DNA of 49,329 nucleotides, taken from positions 1-49,329 of the forward strand of contig CACMYY010000008.1 in NCBI GenBank assembly GCA_902618025.1. Reading direction: 5' to 3'. Positions 17,785 to 27,273 of this stretch are shown here, one piece after another (within the stretch, counting starts at the first letter, position 1; every line of letters starts with the position of its first letter). The notes beneath the pieces were generated by a model. That model was not told the DNA's origin and searched no databases. It saw only the letters and a program-made list of their open reading frames with translations. The stretch comes from an uncultured SAR116 cluster alpha proteobacterium (GTDB lineage Bacteria; Pseudomonadota; Alphaproteobacteria; Puniceispirillales; Marisalimonadaceae). The position numbers were made by a program, and so were the translations under genes.

Positions 17785-20079
17785 ATGTTATCTAAATCCT
17801 TAGAAGAAACACTTAGACGAGCAATGACAAATGCTTCATCATTAAAGCATGAGTTTGCAACATTAGAGCACTTGCTTTCTGCTTTGTTAAAAGATCAAGA
17901 TGCTATCGAAGTCTTAAAGGCATGTTCAGTGAATGTAAAAATACTTGAAGAAGATATAGATAGATATTTAAAAGAAGAATTAAAAGCAATTGTTACATCA
18001 GATAAAGAAGCAGACACACAACCAACAGCAGGTTTTCAAAGAGTAGTTCAAAGAGCTGTAATACATACTCAATCCTCAGGTAGAAGCGAAGCAACAGGAG
18101 CAAATATTTTAGTAGCCATGTTTTCTGAAAGAGATTGCTACGCAGTTTATTTACTTCAGAAACAAGATATGAAACGTCTTGATGCAGTAAGTTTTATAAG
18201 TCATGGTTTGGCAAAAGATCCTAACTATTCAAAATCTACTATACCATCTGGAACTGATAATGAAACCGAAGAAGCTGATAATAAGAAATCTGAAAAAGCT
18301 CTGGATAAATATGCAGTTAATTTAAATGAAAAAGCAGCTGAAGGAAAAGTTGATCCTTTAATAGGTAGACAGTCTGAGCTAGATAGGACTATCCAGGTTT
18401 TATGCAGAAGGACAAAAAATAATCCTTTATTAGTAGGTGACCCTGGTGTAGGAAAAACTGCAATAGCCGAAGGTTTAGCCGATAAAGTTATAAATGGAAA
18501 TGTTCCGGAAGTTTTATTGAATTCAGAAATTTATGCATTAGACATGGGCGCTTTGTTAGCAGGTACAAGATATAGAGGTGATTTTGAAGAGCGGTTGAAG
18601 GCTGTGATGAAAGAGATTGAACAGAATGAAAATGCTATATTATTTATTGACGAAATTCATACCATAATTGGTGCTGGAGCAACTAGTGGTGGAGCAATGG
18701 ACGCATCTAATTTACTAAAACCAGCACTTCAAAATGGGTTATTAAAATGCATAGGCTCAACAACGTATAAAGAATATAGAGGATATTTTGATAAAGATAG
18801 AGCATTAGTAAGACGGTTTCAAAAAATTGATGTTCCAGAGCCAAACGTTGAGGATACTGTAAAAATCTTAATGGGTTTGAAATCTCGTTATGAAAAACAT
18901 CATAATCTAAAATTTACAAATATTGCTATTAAAACAGCTGTTGAACTATCTGCAAGATACATAAATGACAGAAAATTACCTGATAAAGCTATTGACGTAA
19001 TTGATGAAACCGCTGCAGCTCAAATGTTGAAAAACAAATCAAAAAGAAAGAGAATTATTGGTAAGATTGAAATTGAAGAAACTATTGCATTGATAGCAAG
19101 GATACCACCTAGGAATGTTTCTACAGACGATAGAAAAGCGCTTTCAAAATTAGAAGATGACTTAAAAAGAATGGTTTATGGACAAGATAAAGCTGTTTCT
19201 GAGCTAGTTTCAAGTATAAAATTATCAAGAGCTGGTTTGAGAGAAGGTGAAAAACCTGTAGGTTGTTACTTATTTTCTGGACCAACGGGAGTCGGAAAAA
19301 CTGAGGTTGCTAAACAGTTAGCTGAAGCTACCGGAGTCAAGCTCATAAGATTTGATATGTCGGAATATATGGAAAGACATACTGTATCTAGATTAATCGG
19401 GGCTCCTCCAGGTTATGTTGGTTTTGACCAAGGTGGCCTTTTAACTGATGCTGTTGATCAAAATCCTCATTCAGTATTATTATTAGACGAGATAGAAAAA
19501 GCTCATCCAGATTTGTTTAATTTACTTCTTCAAGTAATGGATCATGGTAAATTAACAGACAATAATGGTAAGTCTGTAGACTTTAGAAATACTATTTTAA
19601 TAATGACTACGAATGCGGGAGCACAAGAGCTTTCAAAAGCAGCAATAGGATTTAAACAAGAAAATCGTGAAGGTGCGGATGGTGAAGCGATTGACAAGTT
19701 GTTTGCACCAGAATTTCGAAACAGATTAGATGCCATAATTCCTTTTGGCTACTTACCACTGGAAGTTGTTAGAATGGTAGTTGATAAATTTATAATGCAA
19801 TTAGAAGCACAACTATCTGAAAAAGGTGTATCTGTTGTGTTAACAGACAAAGCTAGAGACTGGCTAGCAACAAAGGGGTATGATAAAATTTTTGGTGCTA
19901 GACCGTTAGGAAGAGTAATCCAAGAACATATAAAAAAGCCTTTGGCAGAAGAACTATTATTTGGAAGATTAGTTGATGGTGGAGTGGTTTACGTTGATTT
20001 ATCAAAAGGTAAATTAATATTAAAAACAGAAAGTTCAGCTAGTAAAGACAAAAAAAAGAAGACCCTAGTACAAAATTAA
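17785..20079 (+). CDS. clpA: ClpA, ATPase subunit of the ClpAP protease
   Basis: A 764-residue AAA+ unfoldase. An N-terminal Clp repeat domain (about 1-145, ClpS-binding) leads to AAA domain 1 with Walker A GDPGVGKT (218-225) and FIDEIHTIIGAG, then AAA domain 2 with Walker A GPTGVGKT and LLLDEIEKAHPD. The IGF loop (AAIGFKQENRE) that docks on ClpP is present. Length and lack of a long coiled-coil M domain fit ClpA rather than ClpB. It forms an operon with clpS. ClpP is not in the window. Confidence 0.97.
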   Translation: MLSKSLEETLRRAMTNASSLKHEFATLEHLLSALLKDQDAIEVLKACSVNVKILEEDIDRYLKEELKAIVTSDKEADTQPTAGFQRVVQRAVIHTQSSGRSEATGANILVAMFSERDCYAVYLLQKQDMKRLDAVSFISHGLAKDPNYSKSTIPSGTDNETEEADNKKSEKALDKYAVNLNEKAAEGKVDPLIGRQSELDRTIQVLCRRTKNNPLLVGDPGVGKTAIAEGLADKVINGNVPEVLLNSEIYALDMGALLAGTRYRGDFEERLKAVMKEIEQNENAILFIDEIHTIIGAGATSGGAMDASNLLKPALQNGLLKCIGSTTYKEYRGYFDKDRALVRRFQKIDVPEPNVEDTVKILMGLKSRYEKHHNLKFTNIAIKTAVELSARYINDRKLPDKAIDVIDETAAAQMLKNKSKRKRIIGKIEIEETIALIARIPPRNVSTDDRKALSKLEDDLKRMVYGQDKAVSELVSSIKLSRAGLREGEKPVGCYLFSGPTGVGKTEVAKQLAEATGVKLIRFDMSEYMERHTVSRLIGAPPGYVGFDQGGLLTDAVDQNPHSVLLLDEIEKAHPDLFNLLLQVMDHGKLTDNNGKSVDFRNTILIMTTNAGAQELSKAAIGFKQENREGADGEAIDKLFAPEFRNRLDAIIPFGYLPLEVVRMVVDKFIMQLEAQLSEKGVSVVLTDKARDWLATKGYDKIFGARPLGRVIQEHIKKPLAEELLFGRLVDGGVVYVDLSKGKLILKTESSASKDKKKKTLVQN

Positions 20080-20103
20080 AAGTAAGGATGCTACGGAGCT
20101 AAC

Positions 20104-21246
20104 TTAAATATTTGAGTAAGGAGAATTTTCCGTATTAATAAATTTTATTTGTTTGTTAATCTCTGCTTCTTCAAGCTTGATGAAATTTTTAACAGCCTTT
20201 GCAAAGGAATCATTCAGTAAGAAATGATTACTGTAAGTTGCTTTTGCAATATATCCTCTTTGTATTTTATGATGGCCTTGAGCACCCGCCTCAACTATTT
20301 TGATTTCATTTTCAATTGCATATTCAATCGCTTGGTAATAACAAAGTTCAAAATGTAAAAAAGGTACATTTACAATAGAACCCCAATTTCTACCATACAG
20401 TGTGTTTTTGCTAATAAAATTTAGAGCGCCAGCAACAATTTTTTGGTCTTGTTTAGCTACAATTAATAAAATGTCATTTTTCATTGTTTCATTTAATAAA
20501 TAGAAAAATTCTTTAGTTAAATATGCACCTCCCCATTTTTTATCTACTGTGTTTAAATAAAAATTATAAAAAGAATCCCATATTTCATCGTTCAGTTGTT
20601 CTCCAGTTAATCTTTCAATAATCAAGTTTGTATTTTTAATTTTTTTTCTTTCATGTCTGATTGCTTTTCTTTTTGAACTTTTAAGTTGATTTAAAAAATC
20701 ATCAAATGTTTCATAATTATTGTTATGCCAGTGGAATTGTAATCCCGTTCTCTTTATCCAATTGTTGTTTTGCAATCTTTCATTAAAGTCATCTGTAGTA
20801 AAGTTAATATGGGCTGAACTCAATTTGTTGTTTCTGACAATCAATTCATATGTTTTTATTATCAATTCAAAGATTTTTTTTTGGTCCTTATTTTCTGGGC
20901 TGATCATAATTCTTGGACCAGTTGCTGGTGTAAAAGGGATTGCACAAATTAGTTTTGGATAATATTGGCCTCCAGCATTTTCAAACGCATTAGCCCAAGA
21001 ATGATCAAAAATATATTCTCCGTATGAGTGCATTTTTAAATAATTTGGGGAAACCCCTATTATTTCCTGATTAGTATTTTTAATTATTATGTGTTGAGGA
21101 TTCCAGCCTGTTGATGAATGAACTGATTTTGAAACTTCCAAAGAGTTCAAAAAATCGTACGATATAAATGGGTGACCAAATGTATTTAGATTATCCCAAT
21201 CACTTTTATTGATATCAGATAATTTGGATATTAATTCAACTTTCAT
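20104..21246 (-). CDS. GNAT/FemAB-like protein (DUF482, COG3146)
   Basis: About 380 residues of the DUF482 family, sometimes labelled peptidogalycan biosynthesis protein. Recognised by NPFISYDFLNSLE-type text (GHPFISYDFLNSLE), LNLKMHSYGEYIFDHSWANAF-like text (MHSYGEYIFDHSWANAF), the phrase IPFTPATGPR, and the C-terminal GAQGHHKIQRGYIA. The fold is a tandem acetyltransferase, but no substrate is established. The ATG at 21246 is preferred over a TTG two codons earlier. It converges on clpA (24 bp gap) and is downstream of ridA. Confidence 0.85.
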   Translation of the reverse strand: MKVELISKLSDINKSDWDNLNTFGHPFISYDFLNSLEVSKSVHSSTGWNPQHIIIKNTNQEIIGVSPNYLKMHSYGEYIFDHSWANAFENAGGQYYPKLICAIPFTPATGPRIMISPENKDQKKIFELIIKTYELIVRNNKLSSAHINFTTDDFNERLQNNNWIKRTGLQFHWHNNNYETFDDFLNQLKSSKRKAIRHERKKIKNTNLIIERLTGEQLNDEIWDSFYNFYLNTVDKKWGGAYLTKEFFYLLNETMKNDILLIVAKQDQKIVAGALNFISKNTLYGRNWGSIVNVPFLHFELCYYQAIEYAIENEIKIVEAGAQGHHKIQRGYIAKATYSNHFLLNDSFAKAVKNFIKLEEAEINKQIKFINTENSPYSNI

Positions 21247-21273
21247 TATCAAAGGGTTTTAAGAAAATATAAT

Positions 21274-21744
21274 TTAACTTTCAATCTCAAAAATACCTTC
21301 AATTTCTACTGGGACATTTCTTGGAAGCGCTGGTGCTCCAACTGCAAATCTAGCGTGTTTCCCTTTTTCTCCAAAAATTTTAACGAATAAATCTGATGCT
21401 CCATTAACTATTTTTGGCTGATCGGTAAAATCTGGTGTAGAGGCTACAAATCCACCCAATTTAACAACTTTTTTAACTTTGTTTAGATCACCATTACAAG
21501 CTTCCTTCAATTGGCTTAGTAAAGCCATTGCGCAAGCTTCAGCCATTCGAATTCCTTCTTCAATAGACACATTATCTCCGATTTTCCCTTTAACAGTCAA
21601 GTCTCCGTTGATAAAAGGTAATTGTCCTGATATGAAAACTAAGTTATTTGATATTACATATGGAATGTAACTCCCTGCTGGAGCACTGGCTTTATCAATG
21701 TGTATATTTAATTCTTCTAATCGTTTGTTAATATCATCAGTCAT
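21274..21744 (-). CDS. RidA/YjgF family protein
   Basis: About 156 residues, the longer RidA type. Visible: NNLVFISGQLPF, the middle GGFVASTPDFTDQPKIVNGASDL, and GKHARFAVGAPALPRNVPVEIEG, where the Arg of HARFAVG occupies the position of the catalytic arginine that hydrolyses reactive enamines and imines. The start ATG at 21744 has AGGTG upstream at good spacing. A GTG three codons before is also in frame but overlaps that site. It ends 14 bp after nrdJ stops the other way round in the same direction of transcription. Confidence 0.92.
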   Translation of the reverse strand: MTDDINKRLEELNIHIDKASAPAGSYIPYVISNNLVFISGQLPFINGDLTVKGKIGDNVSIEEGIRMAEACAMALLSQLKEACNGDLNKVKKVVKLGGFVASTPDFTDQPKIVNGASDLFVKIFGEKGKHARFAVGAPALPRNVPVEIEGIFEIES

Positions 21745-21758
21745 TCTAAACACCTAAA

Positions 21759-24700
21759 TTAAGAACAGCCCGAAGTAGCACCACATGTATTACACTTCAT
21801 ACATGTACCGTTTCTAACTAGAGTAAAATTTCCACATTCTCCACAAGCTTCACCCTCATAGCCTTTGATTTTGGCTTCTATTTCTTGAGAAAGACTTGGA
21901 GCCTTTGTTTCATTAATTGTAATTGTAGTATCATTGTTCTCTGTTAATTCTTCATTTTTATTTTTCAGAGAAGTAGTTTGCGGCATTACTGAAATGTTAT
22001 TTGAACCTCCAGATACAACTTTTAATTCTCTCCTTACAAAACCTCGACTAGCTACTTTTTCTGAAAAGAGTGCTTTGTTATCACCTGAGCCAGTAGTACT
22101 CGAATCCAAATCATCTGGTCCTACATGCCCAAGGTCATTTCGATCTAAATATGATATAGCCAATTCTCTAAAGATATAATCAAGGATTGAAGTTGACATT
22201 TTTATAGTATCATTACCAGTTACCATTCCTTGAGGTTCAAAGCGAGTAAATGTATAGGCTTCGACAAACTCTTCTAAAGGAACTCCATATTGCAAACCAA
22301 TTGATACCGCAATAGCAAAGTTATTCATTAAGGATCTAAATGCTGCACCCTCTTTGTGCATATCTATAAAAATTTCCCCTAATTTTCCATTTTCATATTC
22401 ACCAGTTCTAAGATAGACTTTGTGGCCACCTACCATTGCTTTTTGGGTATACCCTTTTCTTCTATGAGGTAATTTTTCACGTTCTGCTCTAACCACTCTT
22501 TCAACAATTTTTTCAACAACTTCTCTTGTTCGTTTTGTGATATCTTGTTCATTTGTTGTATTATCTTCATCGATGTCATCGTCATCTAAAAGTGCAGAGT
22601 TTAATGGTTGGCTTAATTTCGATCCATCTCTATATAGCGCATTAGCCTTTATTCCTAATTTCCATGATAACATATAGGCATCACTACAATCATCTATAGA
22701 AGCATCATTTGGCATATTTATAGTTTTAGATATGGCTCCAGAAATAAAAGATTGTGCTGCCGCCATCATTTTTATATGACTTTCAACGGATAAGAATCTT
22801 TTTCCTATCCGTCCACATACGTTTGCACAATCAAATACTGCAAGGTGTTCTTTATTCAAATGAGGAGCACCTTCCAGGGTCATGGCACCACAAACGTGAA
22901 TATTTGCCACATCTATTTCTTCTTGTGAAAAACCTAAAAATTCCAACATATTGAAGCTAAAATCGTTTAATTGTTCAGAAGAAATACCTAATGTATTTTT
23001 ACAAAATTCTTCACCTAGAGTAAATTGATTGAATACGAATTTAATATCAAAAGCTGACTCTAAAGAGTCTTCGATTAATTTTATTTCTCTGTCAGTAAAA
23101 CCTTTTGAAATTAATGCGTTATGGCTAATAGCTTGACACTCTTTTAAACTTCCAGTACCAACAGCATATTTTTGCATATCCTTAATCTGGTCTGAATCAT
23201 AGCCTAAATGAGCAAGAGCTTCAGGAACTACACGGTTTATAATTTTAAAATATCCACCACCAGCTAATTTCTTAAATTTAACCATGGCAAAATCAGGTTC
23301 AATACCAGTGGTATCACAATCCATTACCAACCCTATTGTTCCAGTTGGGGCTATCACTGTAGCTTGAGCATTTCTGTAGCCATATTTTTCACCTAAAGAG
23401 AGTGCTTTTGTCCAAGCATCTCTAGCTGCTGTTATTAAGTTTTGATTAGGGCAATATTCAGACATTAGAGGAACTGGATTTATAGAGAGGTCTTCATAAC
23501 CTCTAGTTTTTCCTTCTGATGCTCTTTTATGATTCCTTATCACCTTTAACATGCTATTTGCATTTTCTTTGTATTTAGGGAATGGCCCTAATTCACTAGC
23601 AATTTCTGCAGATGTTGCATATGATATACCTGTCATTATTGATGTTAGAGCAGCACAGATTGATCTTCCTTGATCACTATCATACGGAATACCCCAGGAC
23701 ATCAATAAGCCACCTATATTTGCATACCCTAATCCAAGAGTTCTATATTCATAAGATTTTTGTGCGATCTCTTTTGAAGGAAATTGTGCCATCATTACGG
23801 ATATTTCAAGAGTTAATGTCCATAATCTAGTTGTGTACTCATATGCATTTACATCAAATGAGGCATCATCCTTCTTGAACTGTAATAGATTTATTGAAGC
23901 CAAATTACAAGCAGTATCGTCAATAAACATATACTCAGAGCAAGGATTAGACGCATTAATTCTCCCGGCATTAGGACAAGTATGCCATTCATTAATGGTG
24001 GTATCATATTGCAAACCAGGATCTGCACAAGCCCAGGCAGCTTCAGAAATCTTAGACCATAATTCTTTTGCATCTACTGTTTTATGAACACTACCGTCTG
24101 TTCTCCTTTTTAGATCCCATTTATCTTTTTGAGATACTTTTTCTAAAAATTCATTACTTACTCTTACTGAGTTGTTTGAATTCTGTCCAGATACAGTTAA
24201 GTAAGCTTCGCTATCCCAATCTGTATCGTAAGTTTGAAATTCGATCTCTTTAAAACCTTGGCCAGCAAATTGAATTACTCTTTGTATGTAATTTTCAGGT
24301 ATCATTACTGCACGGCAATTTAAGATTGCTTTTTTAAGTTCATTATTAACTTTTGGATTTAATCTATCCTGATCATTATAATAATCTAAGTTACATGCAT
24401 CCATAACAGATTTTAAATTTTTTGCTGTTAATTTTGAACCTGCTACTAAGGCAGCAACTTTTTGTTCTTCAACAACTTTCCAGTTGATGTACTCTTCGAT
24501 GTCAGGATGGTCTATATCAACTGTAACCATTTTTGCAGCTCTTCTGGTGGTGCCACCTGATTTAATTGCACCAGCAGCTCTATCACCTATTCTTAAAAAA
24601 CTCATCATTCCTGAAGACCTACCACCACCTGATAAACCTTCAGTACTACCTCTTAATTTAGAGAAATTTGATCCTGTTCCAGAACCGTATTTGAAAAGCC

Positions 24701-25367
24701 TGGCTTCTCTAACCCAAAGGTCCATTATCCCACCTTCATTGACAAGGTCATCTGCTACAGATTGAATGAAACAAGCATGAGGTTGTGGATGTTCATATGA
24801 AGATTTAGATTTAACTAATTTCTTTGTTTTGAAGTCAACATAGTAATGACCTTGGCTTGGACCATCTATGCCATAAGCCCAATGCAAGCCAGTATTAAAC
24901 CATTGTGGTGAATTTGGAGCACACATTTGAGCGGCTAACATGTATCTCATTTCATCAAAGTAAGTTTTTGCGTCATCTTCAGATGTAAAATAATTACCTT
25001 TCCATCCCCAATATGTCCATGTGCCAGCTAGTCTGTCAAAAACTTGTTTTGCTGATGTTTCACCCGTGTATCTTAGCTTTTCTGGCATCTTTTCCAATTT
25101 TAAATCATCAGGTTCTGATCGCCACAACCAATTTGGTACGTTTTCTTCTTTTACTTTTTTGAGCTGTGTTGGGACACCAGCTTTGCGAAAATATTTTTGT
25201 GCAATAATATCAGCTGCAACCTGAGAATAATTAGCAGGTACTTCAATATCAGGAGCACTGAAAACTAAAGTACCATCAGGATTTTTTATTTCACTAGTAG
25301 TTGTTTTAAATTCCATACCTGCATAAGCATCATTTCCTTTTTTTGTAAAGTGTCTTTCGAATTTCAT
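21759..25367 (-). CDS. nrdJ: Class II (adenosylcobalamin-dependent) ribonucleotide reductase
   Basis: A 1202-residue NrdJ. Visible: [31 protein letters not shown], the active-site strand [21 protein letters not shown] (begins NPCSEY), [20 protein letters not shown], and the C-terminal cysteine cluster [18 protein letters not shown] with [11 protein letters not shown], a Zn-ribbon-like redox tail. It makes deoxynucleotides without oxygen or a separate radical subunit but needs vitamin B12. GGGAG lies four bases from the ATG. The control region upstream holds NrdR and DnaA boxes. Cobalamin synthesis genes are not in the window. Confidence 0.97.
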   Translation of the reverse strand: MKFERHFTKKGNDAYAGMEFKTTTSEIKNPDGTLVFSAPDIEVPANYSQVAADIIAQKYFRKAGVPTQLKKVKEENVPNWLWRSEPDDLKLEKMPEKLRYTGETSAKQVFDRLAGTWTYWGWKGNYFTSEDDAKTYFDEMRYMLAAQMCAPNSPQWFNTGLHWAYGIDGPSQGHYYVDFKTKKLVKSKSSYEHPQPHACFIQSVADDLVNEGGIMDLWVREARLFKYGSGTGSNFSKLRGSTEGLSGGGRSSGMMSFLRIGDRAAGAIKSGGTTRRAAKMVTVDIDHPDIEEYINWKVVEEQKVAALVAGSKLTAKNLKSVMDACNLDYYNDQDRLNPKVNNELKKAILNCRAVMIPENYIQRVIQFAGQGFKEIEFQTYDTDWDSEAYLTVSGQNSNNSVRVSNEFLEKVSQKDKWDLKRRTDGSVHKTVDAKELWSKISEAAWACADPGLQYDTTINEWHTCPNAGRINASNPCSEYMFIDDTACNLASINLLQFKKDDASFDVNAYEYTTRLWTLTLEISVMMAQFPSKEIAQKSYEYRTLGLGYANIGGLLMSWGIPYDSDQGRSICAALTSIMTGISYATSAEIASELGPFPKYKENANSMLKVIRNHKRASEGKTRGYEDLSINPVPLMSEYCPNQNLITAARDAWTKALSLGEKYGYRNAQATVIAPTGTIGLVMDCDTTGIEPDFAMVKFKKLAGGGYFKIINRVVPEALAHLGYDSDQIKDMQKYAVGTGSLKECQAISHNALISKGFTDREIKLIEDSLESAFDIKFVFNQFTLGEEFCKNTLGISSEQLNDFSFNMLEFLGFSQEEIDVANIHVCGAMTLEGAPHLNKEHLAVFDCANVCGRIGKRFLSVESHIKMMAAAQSFISGAISKTINMPNDASIDDCSDAYMLSWKLGIKANALYRDGSKLSQPLNSALLDDDDIDEDNTTNEQDITKRTREVVEKIVERVVRAEREKLPHRRKGYTQKAMVGGHKVYLRTGEYENGKLGEIFIDMHKEGAAFRSLMNNFAIAVSIGLQYGVPLEEFVEAYTFTRFEPQGMVTGNDTIKMSTSILDYIFRELAISYLDRNDLGHVGPDDLDSSTTGSGDNKALFSEKVASRGFVRRELKVVSGGSNNISVMPQTTSLKNKNEELTENNDTTITINETKAPSLSQEIEAKIKGYEGEACGECGNFTLVRNGTCMKCNTCGATSGCS

Positions 25368-25431
25368 TTTTCTCCCTTTTCAATATAGAAAATAATACGT
25401 GGTATCTAATGTTTCAATTTTAAGAACTACC

Positions 25432-25440
25432 TGTGGATAA
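25432..25440 (-). promoter_or_regulatory. DnaA box 1 (perfect consensus)
   Basis: TGTGGATAA on the plus strand is TTATCCACA on the minus strand, the perfect DnaA consensus. It lies 65 bp upstream of the nrdJ start and 109 bp from the second identical box. Confidence 0.6.
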
Positions 25441-25540
25441 GTGCGTTTGTGGCAGTTTATTATAATGATTTAATTTAAATAACGTGTTGTTTTTCCTTAA
25501 TGTATTTTATTAGCGCATGATTTATTTTATGATTACTGTC

Positions 25541-25549
25541 TGTGGATAA
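25541..25549 (-). promoter_or_regulatory. DnaA box 2 (perfect consensus), abutting NrdR box 1
   Basis: A second perfect TTATCCACA on the minus strand. Its last base (25549) is directly followed by the first NrdR box (25550), so the two proteins could compete or cooperate. It lies 174 bp upstream of nrdJ. Confidence 0.6.
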
Positions 25550-25565
25550 ACACAATATATAGTAA
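25550..25565. promoter_or_regulatory. NrdR box 1
   Basis: ACACAATATATAGTAA matches the NrdR palindrome acaCwAtATaTwGtgt at 14 of 16 positions. NrdR represses ribonucleotide reductase genes in many bacteria. It lies in the nrdJ upstream region. Confidence 0.68.
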
Positions 25566-25580
25566 TAACAGACATACAAA

Positions 25581-25596
25581 ATACATGATTTAGTAT
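25581..25596. promoter_or_regulatory. NrdR box 2
   Basis: ATACATGATTTAGTAT is a weaker match, about 12 of 16, and starts exactly 31 bp after box 1. This three-helical-turn spacing is the usual arrangement of paired NrdR boxes. That supports both sites. Confidence 0.55.
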
Positions 25597-25765
25597 ACTT
25601 TCGTAAAGTACATAATTCAATTTTTTCCACTTTTTTTTTTAACTCATTAATTTTACTTATTTTTTAGACATCAAAACACTCCATTTTAAAAAAAAAATAA
25701 TGCTGATTTATTATTTCTATAAATAAGATATACTTATATAGGAAATCTAATTAGGAATATTAAAT

Positions 25766-26203
25766 ATGAGATACAGCTATGTTGAAATTTTGATGGGTGC
25801 AGTTGTTTTAATGACGGCTATATTTTTTTTGGTATTAGGTATGCAATCAATTGATAAAAATCAAAAGGATGGATATAATTTATTACTTTTATTTGGTTCT
25901 TCAGCGGGATTGAAAAATGGTGACGATGTTAAAATTTCGGGAATTAATGTAGGAAAGATCACTAAATTGGATCTTGATCTAACAGACTACAATGCTAGAA
26001 TCCAAATTAAACTTAATAATGATATTAAACTACCTGACGATTCACAAGCCAGAATTACATCTTCATCGCTTTTAGGGGGGAATTTTTTAGATTTAATACC
26101 AGGTTCATCTGAAACATTTCTTAAACCAAACGATATTATCTATGATACTACAGATGCAGTAAGCTTTACAGATTTGTTAGGTAAAGTTGTATTTTCAAAA
26201 TAG
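25766..26203 (+). CDS. mlaD: MlaD family phospholipid-transport protein (MCE domain)
   Basis: A 145-residue protein with one N-terminal membrane anchor (about 5-27, VEILMGAVVLMTAIFFLVLG) and a single MCE domain (LFGSSAGLKNGDDVKISGINVGKI, then TSSSLLGGNFLDLIPG). MlaD forms the periplasmic hexamer of the Mla ABC system, which moves phospholipids between membranes. MlaE and MlaF partners are not in the window. Placement before the DUF2155 gene is conserved in Alphaproteobacteria. Confidence 0.9.
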   Translation: MRYSYVEILMGAVVLMTAIFFLVLGMQSIDKNQKDGYNLLLLFGSSAGLKNGDDVKISGINVGKITKLDLDLTDYNARIQIKLNNDIKLPDDSQARITSSSLLGGNFLDLIPGSSETFLKPNDIIYDTTDAVSFTDLLGKVVFSK

Positions 26204-26235
26204 TTAAAAATAATCAAAAATCATTTAGGTTTTTT

Positions 26236-26667
26236 ATGCGTTCTTCTTATTTATTAACATCTTTTATTTTCTTATTCATTTCTAAAATTACATTTGCTTC
26301 TCAATGGATTGAAGGAAATAGAGTAGTAATTCAAGGTCTTGATAAGATTACAGCTAGAATAAAAACTTTTGAAGTTAATGTATCACAAACTTATAAATTT
26401 GGTGTACTAGATATTTTTGTAGAAAGATGTGTATTTTCTAAACCAATTTTCAAACCTGAATCTTTGGCATATATTAAAATTAATGATAACTCTGATAGGC
26501 TATCGGAAGTAAAATTTAAAGGTTGGATGTTTGCTTCTAGTCCTGCTCTAAACGCTTTGGAAAACCCGGTTTATGACATTTCCATTCTTGCTTGCAAAAA
26601 GGTCGATAAACAATCAGAGAAATCATCGTCTGTTTCGCCAAAAGAAAGAATGTCAACTTCTAATTGA
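26236..26667 (+). CDS. DUF2155 family exported protein
   Basis: A 143-residue protein with a signal peptide (about 1-21, ending ITFAS). The DUF2155 core is clear: VVIQGLDKITARIKTFEVNV, LDIFVERCVFSKP, and FKGWMFASSPALNALENPVYD. Function is not known. The last 97 bp overlap the 3' end of aat on the other strand, and the conserved NPVYDISILAC end of the domain lies within or next to that overlap, so the overlap is real for both genes. Confidence 0.87.
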   Translation: MRSSYLLTSFIFLFISKITFASQWIEGNRVVIQGLDKITARIKTFEVNVSQTYKFGVLDIFVERCVFSKPIFKPESLAYIKINDNSDRLSEVKFKGWMFASSPALNALENPVYDISILACKKVDKQSEKSSSVSPKERMSTSN

Positions 26668-27245
26668 ATTGCTTTTTGTAATTTGGTTTGAAATTCATCT
26701 TTACTGATTTCGTGGGCCCCAAACTGCAATAAATGTTCATTTAAAAACTGTACATCCAAAACTTTAAAGCCTGTTTTCCACAATCTAGCTACAAGGTTTA
26801 ATAAAGCTACTTTACTCCCATTTGGAATACGGCTAAACATTGATTCTGCAAAAAATACTCCCCCTATTGCCAATCCATATATCCCACCAACCAATGTATT
26901 ATTTTGCCAACACTCAATAGAATGTGCATATTTCATTTTATGTAGAGAAATAAATAAGGTTTCTATTTCTGTGTTTATCCATGTTTCAGTTCTATTAAGA
27001 GTTGCACATGATTTTATTACTTCTGGAAAAGCTTTATTCATAGAAATCATAAAAGGTTTTTTTTTTACAAAACGTAAAAGACTTTTTGATACGTGAAAAT
27101 TAAGGATTGGAATTACAGCTCTAAATTTTGGATCAACAAAATAAAACTTCTTATTTGCTCTGCTATCAGACATTGGGAATATACCAAGCATGTAAGCTTT
27201 TATGAGTTGATCTGATGTTATTAATTTATTTTTTATATTATTCAA
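26571..27245 (-). CDS. aat: Leucyl/phenylalanyl-tRNA--protein transferase
   Basis: A 224-residue transferase adding Leu or Phe to N-terminal Lys or Arg, creating signals read by ClpS. Recognised by LIKAYMLGIFPMSDS, then ECWQNNTLVGGIYGLAIGGVF (text begins ECWQNNTLVGG), FFAESMFSR, and LLNLVARLWKTGFKVLDVQF. The TTG start at 27245 has no clear Shine-Dalgarno. It is the last gene of the rne-to-aat run and overlaps the DUF2155 gene by 97 bp. Confidence 0.95.
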   Translation of the reverse strand: MNNIKNKLITSDQLIKAYMLGIFPMSDSRANKKFYFVDPKFRAVIPILNFHVSKSLLRFVKKKPFMISMNKAFPEVIKSCATLNRTETWINTEIETLFISLHKMKYAHSIECWQNNTLVGGIYGLAIGGVFFAESMFSRIPNGSKVALLNLVARLWKTGFKVLDVQFLNEHLLQFGAHEISKDEFQTKLQKAIQLEVDILSFGETDDDFSDCLSTFLQARMEMS

Positions 27246-27273
27246 GAATATTCTGTGGGTTTAATAACAAATT

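Larger units (their letters stand above)
25368..25765. other. nrdJ / mlaD divergent intergenic region (398 bp)
   Basis: The longest or second longest gene-free stretch here. It contains the nrdJ ribosome site (GGGAG, minus strand, 25372-25376), the DnaA and NrdR boxes, a minus-strand TATAAT hexamer near 25460 without a good -35, and on the mlaD side two homopolymer-rich AT tracts (about 25620-25640 and 25680-25700). No cobalamin riboswitch-like conserved box or RNA gene was recognised. Confidence 0.6.

Noticed and set aside
25368-25765. Cobalamin riboswitch before the B12-dependent nrdJ
   Set aside because: No conserved B12-box-like sequence was seen, and the space between the DnaA/NrdR sites and the start holds only AT-rich sequence.
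26571-26667. Frameshift or truncation explaining the DUF2155/aat overlap
   Set aside because: Both proteins keep family-typical sequence up to the overlap and have normal stops.
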